From positions 9,775,602-9,839,601 of the forward strand of contig OY987227.1 of NCBI GenBank assembly GCA_963920705.1: DNA of 64,000 nucleotides, written 5' to 3'. A model generated the notes under the pieces. It saw nothing but the letters and a program-made list of their open reading frames with translations. It made no database searches and was not told the DNA's origin. This document shows, piece after piece, positions 22,872 through 32,942 of this stretch. Both the position numbers and the translations under genes were made by a program. The stretch comes from Odiellus spinosus. Lineage: Eukaryota > Arthropoda > Arachnida > Opiliones > Phalangiidae. The stretch's first letter is position 1, and every line of letters begins with the position of its first letter.

Positions 22872-24275
22872 CTAGTTTTTTTGAGCCTTGCGTAAGAGAG
22901 ACGGTCTCTGAGTGATGGTGGCAGGTGTAAGTTTGGTTGGTGTTATTGTTGTCGAAGAAAAAGACTTAGATGTAGTAATAGAACCGCCGCGAATGATCAG
23001 GCCCATTTCACCCGAGGCTCTTCTACGGCGAAGCTCCTGCCGCAAATCGTAATGCTTTCGTTGGTCCTCTGGAGTTCTGTCCACTGAGTATGAGTTTCGA
23101 AACCCGTAATACGGGTCAGTACGGAGAACATGAAGTTGAGATAAAAAATGTTGGCGATCTCGAACCGTAACGAACCGGAAGACCAGAGGGCGAGGACGAT
23201 GTCGGTTTGCAGAAAAACGGCCCAGGCGACTGTAAGACACTTGGGCAATATCGGAGAGAGTGTAGCCGCAATCACGTAAAAGTGTTTTGCAAAAAGTGTT
23301 ATCATCTTTAAGGGAGTCCAGGTCAGGAACATCAAAGACAAGAGCATTGCGCTTACGTCGTTCCACTTCAAGGTGATCAGAAATCGCGGATTTCTGATTT
23401 CCAGACCATTCGGTGCTCTTGCGTTCTCCCATTCCAATCTGGTCGGTCTCAGAGGGTAGAACAATATCCTCAAGACCATTGACACTACGTTCACGACTAG
23501 ACGCGGCCGTGACACGGGTGGGCGAACGAATTTCCGAGGAAAGTCCAGAAAGGGATTTCGTTAATTCCCGAACACTTTGAGAATTTGCTGCGCACATTGC
23601 ACCCACGGAATGTAACTCGTTTTTCAAGGATATCATATCAATGCGAGAAGGGGCGGCACCAACGTCACCAGTAGGGGAAATCTTTGTTGATTGCTGATAG
23701 AGGTGTAACGAACGAGATAGATTTTCACATTTAGTGTCTGTCGAATTGATATCAAGGCGAAGAGTCTTGGTAGTGCCCTGAAGTTTAGTAACCTCAGTTT
23801 GGAGAGTAGAGAATGTTTGACGAAGGTTTTCAATGTCGGACGTTAGTGAATCCACGGACGAGAGCTTTGCTTCTAGACGACGTATGTTTTCCGTGTTGTC
23901 CCTGGTAATGAGTTGGAGCTCGGAGACGGGGACCACGCAAGAAGGACAAAGAAACGGAAGATGCTTAACTTGAGACTCGTTCAAGGCACAATGTTCTTCG
24001 CAGATACTCGTGGGTAGATTAACACACTTTGAGTGAAAGCGGTTTGAACAGGAGCGGCAGTTGAAGGCGAATTCGTTTTTTCCGATTGTATTCGAGCACC
24101 CATTACAAGATGATGTTGACACTGAACTGGGATCCATAGTGCCAGTGGGTTTCTGAGAAGTAAGATGCACTGTTTGGCTTCTTGTCAAGATTGTTGGTCC
24201 GATAGTGGAGATGAAAGATGCATCGCGTTCCTGAACAGAGACATCCGAAGACGATAGGGAGCGTTTCCTACGCAT
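22872..24275 (-). CDS. LINE ORF1: PHD finger, coiled coil and RRM-like nucleic-acid-binding protein
   Basis: This 467-residue protein starts at an ATG. It is the probable RNA-binding partner that packages LINE RNA into a ribonucleoprotein. A zinc finger of PHD type spans residues 57-113 with Cys57, Cys60, Cys73, Cys76, His81, Cys84, Cys110 and Cys113. A heptad-rich coiled coil follows at about 125-190. After a Ser-rich linker an RRM-like region spans about 306-400 (RRKRNALVFDVPD and RPRPLVFRFV), followed by a charged segment ending LRQELRRRRASGE near 423, as in other CR1/L2-type ORF1 proteins. The last codons are CAA AAA AAC TAG, forming a -1 slippery site at the stop. No stop or shift interrupts the frame. 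Confidence 0.9.
   Translation of the reverse strand: MRRKRSLSSSDVSVQERDASFISTIGPTILTRSQTVHLTSQKPTGTMDPSSVSTSSCNGCSNTIGKNEFAFNCRSCSNRFHSKCVNLPTSICEEHCALNESQVKHLPFLCPSCVVPVSELQLITRDNTENIRRLEAKLSSVDSLTSDIENLRQTFSTLQTEVTKLQGTTKTLRLDINSTDTKCENLSRSLHLYQQSTKISPTGDVGAAPSRIDMISLKNELHSVGAMCAANSQSVRELTKSLSGLSSEIRSPTRVTAASSRERSVNGLEDIVLPSETDQIGMGERKSTEWSGNQKSAISDHLEVERRKRNALVFDVPDLDSLKDDNTFCKTLLRDCGYTLSDIAQVSYSRLGRFSANRHRPRPLVFRFVTVRDRQHFLSQLHVLRTDPYYGFRNSYSVDRTPEDQRKHYDLRQELRRRRASGEMGLIIRGGSITTSKSFSSTTITPTKLTPATITQRPSLLRKAQKN
22876..22882 (-). promoter_or_regulatory. Putative -1 ribosomal frameshift site at the ORF1/ORF2 junction
   Basis: Seven A residues on the - strand, followed by C at 22875, end ORF1 as CAA AAA AAC TAG. 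Read in the ORF1 frame, positions 22881-22875 form the canonical slippery heptamer A AAA AAC. A one-base slip back lets the ribosome read CTA GTT TCG, and that frame is open continuously into ORF2. I see no strong hairpin just downstream, although a pseudoknot cannot be judged by eye. Use of the site is inference. Confidence 0.5.
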
Positions 24276-24304
24276 TGAGTCAGTCAGATCGATGGAAGTA
24301 AAGC

Positions 24305-24400
24305 AATAAATAGGCGCTAAGCCTTGGATTTCGAAAATTGTTGTATACCTCGGTTAAATCTGATTAAGTCAGCTAATTACTCCTCGTCTGAAAAGGGTAT
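24305..24400. mobile_element. Right arm of the family J foldback element split by the LINE
   Basis: It carries GCAATAAATAGGCGC, ACCTCGGTTAAATCTGATTA and CTCCTCGTCTGAAAAGGG. These are inverted relative to the left arm before 19605 and closely match the J copies at 54459-54806. Confidence 0.65.
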
Positions 24401-26549
24401 TAGGAGCTTTAAAATACGTGTGAAATTATTTTTAAACCGACCTCAATTAACTGTTTCTCGTTACTTTACAGTTAATTAACACAATTATCCTCAAGTTCAT
24501 TTTCAGATAAGTAAAATTACAGAATCAAACTTCATTATCCCTTTAACCCCACCAAATCCCTTTAAAAAATATATATATACGTAATGTTGAGCCTAGGAAA
24601 GATGCAAATAGTTCTATCAAACTGCTCTCGAATAGCAAAGATATTTAATTTCATCTTGATATGAAAGTGCGTGCAATACAAGGTTGCTTAGTTTTTAAAG
24701 AGAACTCGCTTAGATCTCGTAAAGGGATAAGGGGTGTATTATAGCTTTCTACACGATGCCAAATTACCTTGAAATATACTACATAGTTTCGATAAAAGTA
24801 AAAACTTCATTGCATGACCACACGTATCTCCATGTTATATATATCGAGAGTGATTAAACGAGTACTGCCGCAAGATCGTAAAAGATAGATGGAAGTAACG
24901 ATACACTTCACGAAAAAGTAAAGAGAAAAAGGCTTGGAGTCGAATCGATACGTATGTATAAAGATGAAGATTTTTATCTCTTCGAGACAATTAGTATTTT
25001 TTTACCTTATAACGTTTTTTTACGTCCCACACAGTAAATCGGTAACAAATTTAGTGAAAACGGTAATGTGAAAAATATATTCAAAATTTTATACCTCTAT
25101 GGGTTTTAGGCGTTCTTAAAATTGTCAAAAATATACATGTAATTTTTCTATTCATGACGTAGTTTATTTCTGGAACATTAACGATAATTTTGATTCGAAA
25201 GGTACCACTATCTTGATCTTAATTCTGTCTTTTTTCAGAGAAAAAAATCTTTTTACTCTCATAGCCGTTTCGAAAGAGAATCACAATGCAGTGAAAAGTC
25301 AAATATTTATCCAATTGTAGAATTTCCACGTAAAATATTTAAAGATGATCAAATTTATGATTAATTTTTAAATAGATATGAAAACTAGAAAATATTATAA
25401 GTAGATAGTCCGTGAAATATTTATTTTTCTCGCTAGACTTTCTAAAATCTTTAGTGCTACGGAAGAGGGAGGATTTTCAAATGATTCTTTTACCATTTTT
25501 CTCGCCCATGAGTCTATATAAATTTGCATACGATGGTATAAAAACTTCAAAAGGAAAAATAGAAAAGTCTGCGACAAAAATTTGGTTAAAGGTATTCTGC
25601 GGATAAAATTATACGAAAATATTTCCCTCGCTAGGATCTTGCTGTTGATGTTATCCGAAATAAACATATAGCCATCTGCTACCGGAATATTTTAGTATTT
25701 TAGTCGGATGGATAAACATATTATACACCCAAGAATATACAAGTAATCTAAAGAGCTAGGGACTCATTTTTCTGAAAGTGTTCTATTTGGTTTTAAAATA
25801 GCATTGATGTTATGAAAAGCTTCCACTACAAGAGTAAAACTTATCTAAAAAATTGTTTTATCGTAATTTTGTTGTATTTATAATTCGGTGTCGAAATTCA
25901 AATGACGACATATAGAAACTTCTACCGCTAAAACAGCTCGTGACTTAAGCCTAAATTAAATTTCAAAGACTTTGGTGGCGCTCTGTATCGGATTCGCATC
26001 ATTGATTCGTAACGTATTTAGGAAACTATTCCGGAAGTTAATAATATAATAAATACATTCCCAATCAACAAGGTTTGCTCGATCTTTTAGAAGAGAAATT
26101 TAAAATAAAGAAACCTTGAATGGTACAATTTCGGAGTCCTTGACACTTTATCTACAAATTTCCATAACGCCGTTATTTTTTTTTATCTAAGAGAAAACAG
26201 AACGAACTCTTGAGAGAAATACGCCGTCCAACCTAATAAAAAGAATCTACGAAAAATTCTGGACAAAAGAACAACGAGCATAAACAAACGAGAAGCGACG
26301 CGCTCGCTAACTTCTATTATTCATAAAGCTTTCTGATTAAAAGGTATCTTGCAACCTAAACAAGAAATTCTGCCGTAGTAGGAGGAAAGCTAGATGGTCC
26401 TAGGGAAGAGAAGGCTTCTTAGAAATGGAGTATCTGTAAAACGAGTAGAGCCAATAGGCGAAATGTGAAGTTAAAGTCCATATTTAAGAACATGACAATC
26501 CGTCTTAAGCCTATAACCAGAGGTAATAAAACTCGCCCTTCTAACTTCA
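24401..26549. other. Gene-free stretch
   Basis: AT-rich. Overlapping short open frames at 25395-25667 on both strands have no recognisable domain. Nothing else was seen. Confidence 0.4.
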
Positions 26550-26650
26550 GGGAAGTTGGTAACTAACAAAACCATAGCAGCCACTTACGAGATTTTGTTA
26601 ATTACTACTTGAAGTTAGAGGACGCTTATGAACGCCATGTTTTGTTATTC
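26550..26650 (+). repeat. Family C repeat, copy 3
   Basis: It contains ACTAACAAAACCATAGCAGC and, after a shortened middle, GTTAGAGGACGCTTATGAACG with CATGTTTTGTTATTCAT. Order and spacing follow the family C consensus. Confidence 0.6.
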
Positions 26651-27472
26651 ATCATTATCTATTAAGATTGAACATGCTTACGAAAGATTGTCTCGCAATT
26701 ATCTTTAGACTAGGTTTAGAAATAAGATCTGTTCTCCGGACCAGTGACCCCTGTTGCCTTGAAAAAATAAACTGGTTCGATTAGTACCAATTACTACAAT
26801 TAATAAAACTAATCTCTATGAAAAGTGACCCTCAGTTTTTGAATTAAAAAAAAACTAATCCAGCAAATAGTAAACTGTCTTTTTCACTCAATCAGTTGAA
26901 CTTCATGGATTTTGACGTCACATTTCTTCAACTGGTACTACTCTGTTTATATGTACCCTTACTCTGAAGGATAGTGGGATTGGAAGAAGGTACAGTCACC
27001 TAGACAATACTATCGTTTCGAACCATACCAGACTCCGTTAATAATAAGAGTAGGCAACGATATACTTGTATTGAGTTTTACCAACTTATAGGGACAAAGT
27101 GAAATTAGATTGGAAGGCTAAGTGGGGTGGTTATGGCTAAGAGCCACCTTATACTGGTTTTTCTCTTCTTCCCTTACATGATCGCGTCATTCTTTTTTAA
27201 TCCATGGAGAATACTTGGATATAAGAGGTAGAAAACTGGTAAGTTAAGATAATATAAGTTTTATTTGCCGCAATAACGAAGTCAGATTAGAATTATACCA
27301 AACTAATACTCAATAAGTTTGAAATAAAGACAGCGTTTGATTAGAGCGGCGTTTAACCTTTCAATTTCACTATTAATAATGTAAACTCCGAGCTAATTCC
27401 AACCCTACTATATTATTAAGCCTTATATTTGCAGGAATCCTCGATTGATCTCTTTCTTACATTGATTCCAGG
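26651..27472. other. Gene-free stretch
   Basis: AT-rich, with no supported feature. Confidence 0.4.
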
Positions 27473-27478
27473 GCTCCC

Positions 27479-27994
27479 AGCGCATAGCCCAGAAAAAATT
27501 ATAGGTATTATAGGTTTTAAAAGCCAAAAATATAGGTAATTTATAGGTCCAAAAATATCAATTTATAGGACTTTTTTATAGGTTTTTAGTTTCGAAAAAT
27601 AGGGGTTTTATAGATAGGTTTCGCTGACATGTAATGCAATATAGGTTCTGTAGCCTCTAGACCTGTCCCTCTGCCTTTCTTTGGCACTACTAGCTACTCA
27701 CGCCCCTCTTGACACTCTACCTAACTTCTAAAAAAATAGAGTAATAATTACCAGTGACCTAGGAGAGGAAACCTTTCTGCCACAGCTTGGTTTTTTGCAA
27801 TCATTTGCACTTTTTCAAGCAAAAGTGTAATTTTTATAGTTATATAGTTCATTCCTTTCGAATTTTATCACCGAAATTGAACAAATTTCCCAAAAAATAG
27901 GTATTATAGGTTAAAAAGTGAAATTATAGGTTTTTATAGGATCACTTCAGAATTATAGGTAATTATAGGTTTTATAGGTGGTCTGGGAGCCCTG
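27479..27994. mobile_element. hAT-like non-autonomous element with clustered TATAGG boxes
   Basis: The ends are the perfect inverted pair CAGGGCTCCCAG and CTGGGAGCCCTG, flanked by the direct repeat TGATTC (27473-27478 and 27995-28000). Inside each end lie many copies of TATAGG(T), about a dozen on the left (27500-27660) and about eight on the right (27895-27980), all in the same orientation. Subterminal repeats of this kind serve as transposase binding sites in hAT elements. The 6-bp flanking repeat is shorter than the usual 8, so the superfamily call is tentative. No transposase frame is present. Confidence 0.75.
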
Positions 27995-28000
27995 TGATTC

Positions 28001-29112
28001 TTACAAAACCTTTGTAGATAATACAATAACCCTATTTCACGACCTACTTCAATGACGAGAAATTTTAAAACCGGATTTCAATTTAAAATTTGTTTGGTAA
28101 ATTTTCTTACTAGTTAATAAGGCCTATTATAACGCTTTATATAATCGACTTTATGAGGCTTATTTCTCTCTTTAAAAGGTTGTTAACTCTGTAAACTCCC
28201 TTTGAAATATCAAAGTTATATCGAAAAGTACTCTTGGGAGATGATAATTAATTTGCGCGATTAGACTTTTAGACATTCGACATAAAAGGCGTTTAATCTT
28301 TAGATCTTATCTTAGTAGTTTTCTTTTGAAAACTGGGTATCTTATCGCGTAAGAGGGAAGATTAGAGGGTTGGGTTTGAAGATAACGCGGGATCCAAGAA
28401 ACAAGAGAGAGATGGCTGGGAAAAATGGATGTATCTGTCTGACGCAGCTTTTTCATTAGCATGCTTGGCGTAATGCTCGATAGCCCGAGAAATCTACGGT
28501 GCTGGGTTCTATAGAGGACAACACTATATTCGCCTTAAAGTGATACTGTCACCAATATTTTTCGATGGACAATGGATTCTATTTTTAACTTTTTCGTAAG
28601 TGCTACTGAAAATTGACTATTTGGCGAGGGTATATAGATTCTCCCATAAAAATCTGTACACCCACTACGCGATTACGCAATTGTCTACATTCTTTGGCAA
28701 TGACAAATACCAAAAATAAATATAAATCATACTTTGTTTTCATGGGAAATCGGTAACACCACCACTTTAAAATAATAACGGGGATATCAAGAACAAATGG
28801 GGCTGAAAATAGTCTCAAGATTATACGTATATGTATAAACACAATTTAGTCTCGACGAAAATGACGTCATTCTTACGAGATCTCGAGCACAGTCTTTTTT
28901 TGGGGATATTAATTTCAATGGGCTTTTAAATTTTAAGATTCAATTATCTGGAATGGCGAATGTAGTCCGCGTAGAAGTTTTCAATTAGCCTCGCAAGAAC
29001 ACCTGGTTATTTTAAAACAGACCAATATCGCGAATTTACGATGAAAAATAAATTTAATTTGTCTAATTTTAGTTTTAAGGAGGATATATTGTGTTTTGCG
29101 CAAAAATATTAG
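28001..29112. other. Gene-free stretch with a possible family A relic
   Basis: At about 28070-28190 the order of blocks (ATTTAAAATTTG, TTAATAAGGCCTATT, TATAATCGAC, CTCTCTTTAAA) echoes the right arm of family A in weakened form. The rest shows nothing recognisable. Confidence 0.35.
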
Positions 29113-30172
29113 ATGGCATCACGGACCGTGTATATACCGGACGAGAATTCGCCAGCCTTCCACAGTACAAAAAAACCTTCCAGAGCATTGGGCTCTGAAG
29201 TGAGAGAGAAAATAGCGGTACAAGGTCGTTTTTTTTTTTCTTCGTGACTCTTATGTCACGTGAGAGCGAAATTTCAAAATGGCTATCCTGTTTTCGTACT
29301 TTATAATTCGTTCGCGCTTATTTTAATTTAATGTAAAAATTAGCTTTAAATTTTGGTTTGAATGAAGTTCAACTTAAATTAGGGTGTTAATATTACGCAA
29401 AAATTACGAAAAACCAGCGGTGTACGTATTCATTGTGTCAGAACAATACAGATCCAGTTAAGCCTAGGTCTAAGTATGTTATCCTAATACCGTTCATTAT
29501 TATGGTTAGTTTATGCATGGATGTATAAAGAACTAACGTTAATGGATATTGCACTCGTACCTTCTGTAAGGCATTTTCAGTCGATCGCGAGTTCGGGTAA
29601 TATCGTCCGCTAGCGACGGCGGAAGTGAGGCTCTTTTTGGGAAATTTTTGCGAAACGGATTTCCTGTTTACAAATTGTCGTCTGCACGTTCTGCAGTTTT
29701 TCAATTTCAAATGTGACGTAATGCATCACGACAAATATCGTTACTAGATGGCGCCAGTGAACATGGCGCATTCTGTTCACGCGTTTTTCTCGGAGTGCAA
29801 TATCCATGAACGTTAGTTCTTTATACATCCATGGTTTATGAATGAAAACAAGAATACATAAACCGAAGCTTAAAGAAATTTGACGTTCGTCTCGTTAATA
29901 ATCAATTTTAGGCCCATGTTTTATGTCTAGCGCTATAATAAGATATTGTAAATTTAAAATAAATACCTTTTTGACTAATAATGATCATTGTGGATCGAAT
30001 TTTTCTGCCTTTTAATGTTATCTTGGATTCGCAGCGACTTAAAGACAAGCGCCATTTTGAATTTAATAAACGACCTTGTACGGTTATTTTCTGAGCTCTA
30101 TTGAGAGTCGGTGCACGGGGCAGAAAAACGCTTGCTTTTCTCGTCCGGTATATACACGGTCCGTGATGGCAT
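29113..30172. mobile_element. 1.06-kb TIR element (family K) interrupted by a family D MITE
   Basis: The left end ATGGCATCACGGACCGTGTA, continuing TATACCGGACGAGAA, is matched in inverse at 30138-30172 (TTCTCGTCCGGTATATACAC, GGTCCGTGATGGCAT). The inverted match resumes further in: GAGAAAATAGCGGTACAAGG at about 29206 against CCTTGTACGGTTATTTTCTG at about 30073. No transposase frame is present. A family D MITE with its own target duplication is inserted at 29515-29834. The target duplication of K itself is unclear. Confidence 0.8.
29515..29834. mobile_element. Family D MITE, copy 1, with TTTAT target duplication
   Basis: Terminal inverted repeats of about 42 bases start GCATGGATGTATAAAGAACT on the left and end AGTTCTTTATACATCCATGG on the right. 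TGGATATTGCACTC and GAGTGCAATATCCA extend them inwards. The flanks are TTTAT at 29510-29514 and 29835-29839. The interior holds CGGAAGTG (ETS-like), GTGACGTAATG (CRE-like) and AGATGGCGCC (YY1-like). It is nested in the 1.06-kb element. Confidence 0.88.
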
Positions 30173-30335
30173 TAAAAAATTTTAACTAAAAAATATTTTT
30201 ATTTCAATTTTTATTCGGTAAAGAAATAGAAATTGAAAGGGTAAAAAACACGTCAATAAGCGTAAATACGGCTTAATTCTTTTCACCATTGCTCTTATCT
30301 CAATTGGGACTTGTTTTCTTTTCAAACTTTTTTTT

Positions 30336-30794
30336 GAAGGGAAACTTGGAGCTAAAAATGGAACAGCTTCTGAATTTATTTCCAGAATCACCGGATGCCA
30401 AAAAAACTATTCAAGAATATTTTCAATTTTTACACACGTTTTTGTTATTTAAACTAATTTCTAAAGTTTGGTAAAAATCTGAATAAAAGTAGATATAAAT
30501 TTGGATCAATCATATTATTTCAGCCTTCAACAGCGTTTTTAATGTCCTAACATTAAAACCATAGGCCAGCGTTGGTCCACCAATGTCTTAGGCGTCAAAC
30601 GCTGGCCTATTCTTTTAATCTTAGTACTTAACAAATGCTGTGGAAGGCTGAAATAATATGATTGGTCTGAATCTATATTTACCAATTTCAGAAATTAATT
30701 TAAACACCGAACACGTGTCTAAAAATTGTTTGGATGGTGGTTCTGAAAATAAATTCAAAAGCAGTTTCATTTTGAGCTCCAAGTTTCCATTTAA
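30336..30794. mobile_element. Family B foldback MITE, copy 1
   Basis: The left end GAAGGGAAACTTGGAGCTAA faces the right end GAGCTCCAAGTTTCCATTTA. The arms match almost throughout: TCAATCATATTATTTCAGCC against GGCTGAAATAATATGATTGG, and TAGGCCAGCGTTGG against CAAACGCTGGCCTA at the centre near 30580. The element is ~460 bases with no coding content; small open frames within it follow from the palindrome. Confidence 0.85.
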
Positions 30795-31869
30795 ATTGAT
30801 TTGTCCTTTTTCTTGACAGCATAGTTGAACCAAAACATTTTAACTTCGAGGTTTCTTAAAAACACGTCAACCCATGTGTATATAAATTTTAAATATGGTA
30901 CGGAAAACTAAAATAATATCAGCCTCTTTTCAATCAAAATAAATTTGAAGGTTAAGCACGAAGAAAGGTATGGCGAAGTGATAAGTGTATAATATGTTTA
31001 TATATATATCGAAAATATTCGATGAAACATCAAAATGATTTCGACTTTTTTGGGCCAACGAGTTCAATAATGAAAAAAGTGAACTTGCAAGAGCTTATCG
31101 CGTATTTCTTCTTCCCCATAGTTACAACATCACATCATTGCTCTAAATATAACTCGAACGGACAGCGCGTACAGTTCCCTGAAGTTGGGTGACCTCTTTA
31201 CTATGGTCTATAAGTCTTAGCTGTAAGAAGTCGCGGCTGGACCAGTCTTGTCTTGTTGTAATTTCCCTCGACCCCGACAATATTCCAGGAAATAATCGTA
31301 AAGATAAAAGGAAGAACTACGCCTGAATCAGATACAAAGTACAGCGCGTATAAAAGTGGCTCACACCTTACTTAAATCTCCAATAGGTCAAGATTCGCGC
31401 GTACTGAAGTTTCCGTTTTTGACCATATAACTGGAAAAGATCCTTGACCATAGGGAAAAGACAAGGGTTGGATATAATCGTAAAAGGTGATGGAAGAGTG
31501 CACTTGGCTAAACCATATTCGTTTAGATAGAACAAGTAAACAACACTACTAAATATAAAGTCACTATCATTCTTAAAATGGATTAAATTTTCAATTAAAA
31601 AACATTGTTCGCTAGTGTTAAATTTTTTCCTTACAAGTTTGAATTTCATTCGATAATCATATTTTTCATTCCGGATTGAAAACGTATTTAACTTTCGTGA
31701 ATGTATATTTTAAATTTCTTAACTAAATGTTTGTATTGTCTTGCCAACCACCCTGAAAAGACTACGCCTGTGTGGTTTCCTGCATATTTAGGAACGAAAA
31801 TTATTATTTAATCATATTTTTCCCACATTCTATCTAAAAATAAATTACCTATCGTGCTTTAGGTAGTTA
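30795..31869. other. Gene-free stretch
   Basis: AT-rich. The 93-codon open frame at 31368-31649 on the - strand has no recognisable domain. Nothing else was seen. Confidence 0.4.
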
Positions 31870-31940
31870 ATACTTTTGTCTTCACTGTTTGCCATTAGAG
31901 GACGCTTGTGAACAAACGCCAGGTTTTGTTATTCATGTTT
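31870..31940 (+). repeat. Family C repeat fragment, copy 4
   Basis: It contains CACTGTTTGCCATTAGAGGA, CGCTTGTGAAC and CGCCAGGTTTTGTTATTCAT, the right half of the family C element. Confidence 0.6.
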
Positions 31941-32768
31941 ATTAAGATAGGTGTATATTGTTAAAGGCTAAGTTAAAACGGAAATTGTAGTCCCTTGGAC
32001 ATGAATATATAATAATCAAATGTATAATGTTTAGGGTCATCTATTTTTAATAAAGAAATTAAAATATTCTTACGAAAAATACAATTCAACATTAAAAGAT
32101 GCCTATATAGTTGTAATCCAGCGGGAAAATGTAATATATGCTTTACAAAGCTTTACCAAAAAAAAGTGAGTTCACTGACACGTCACACGCATTGCTTAAC
32201 ACAAAAGAGAACTACTTGTAAAAATAAATATTGTTTTCCCTCGCAATAAACCTTTTACAGTCCTATATAGCTGTCCATAAAAATTCCATTTATTTTTTAT
32301 GATAAGTTGTGAACGTGGAGATTGAATATAGAAAGTCACGCGGATTATCCCCGCCTTTCTTGCTTCGAAACGATGTTATAACGACTAAAACACGAGTATT
32401 TACAATCACTTTCTTATATAATTCCCTTATCCAGTCGGCAAAAAGCATACGGGTAAAATATAAACCAAGGATCAAGGCTTAGCACCCAAAAGAAGAAAGC
32501 AGGAAGCTTAGAATCACATTCATTGCAAATTTTCCTCGAAATAAACAAGAATCGAAAGTTTTTCCGTTTTCCACATAAAAGGGAAACCATTAGGCAAGCC
32601 CAAATCTCGAATTTGCATGCCAGCCTGGTTTTGGGACACCGAATATAACTCGTTATGTTCGAAACTTCCAGGAAATGACATGGATTTGAAAGAAAAACCT
32701 TTACTATGATTAAAGAGAAATTGACAAGTGTTTTTCAGAATTCGGAATTCTTTAAAGAAACCAGAGAA
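31941..32768. other. Gene-free stretch
   Basis: AT-rich. Nothing was recognised. Confidence 0.4.
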
Positions 32769-32942
32769 ACTGGTTTAGTGAAGTTGAAATAATTTTTTCT
32801 ACAAAGAAAACGTGGTATTTACCGGAAAACTTTTCGATTGAAGAAGAGCCTATGCTAGAAACGTCTTGTAAACAATTTTTTTGGATAAATATCACGTCGT
32901 TTTCTCTGTAGAAAATTTTATTTCAACTATTACTTAACCATG
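32769..32942. repeat. Small foldback element
   Basis: The left arm has AGTTGAAATAATTTTTTCTA and CAAAGAAAACGTGGTATTTA. The right arm has TAAATATCACGTCGTTTTCT and GAAAATTTTATTTCAACT. The match extends outwards to TGGTTTAGT and ACTTAACCA. Together the arms form a ~170-base imperfect palindrome with a ~60-base middle. No second copy was found in the window. Confidence 0.65.

Larger units (their letters stand above)
19606..24304 (-). mobile_element. Full-length non-LTR retrotransposon (LINE) of the CR1/L2 type
   Basis: A 4.7-kb element reads right to left: a very short 5' leader (~30 bases), ORF1 (24275-22872), ORF2 (22677-19777) and a ~170-base A/T-rich 3' tail. Both reading frames are uninterrupted and all catalytic motifs are present, so it looks young and possibly active. 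The combination of a PHD-finger ORF1 with an endonuclease plus reverse transcriptase ORF2 and no RNase H domain fits the CR1/L2 group of LINEs. The clade assignment is from motif knowledge and needs a phylogeny. Boundaries are inferred from where the flanking family J arms stop matching. I could not find a target duplication. Confidence 0.9.

Noticed and set aside
22997-23515. 172-codon - strand frame inside the LINE
   Set aside because: It is an alternative-frame shadow of ORF1 with no domain of its own.
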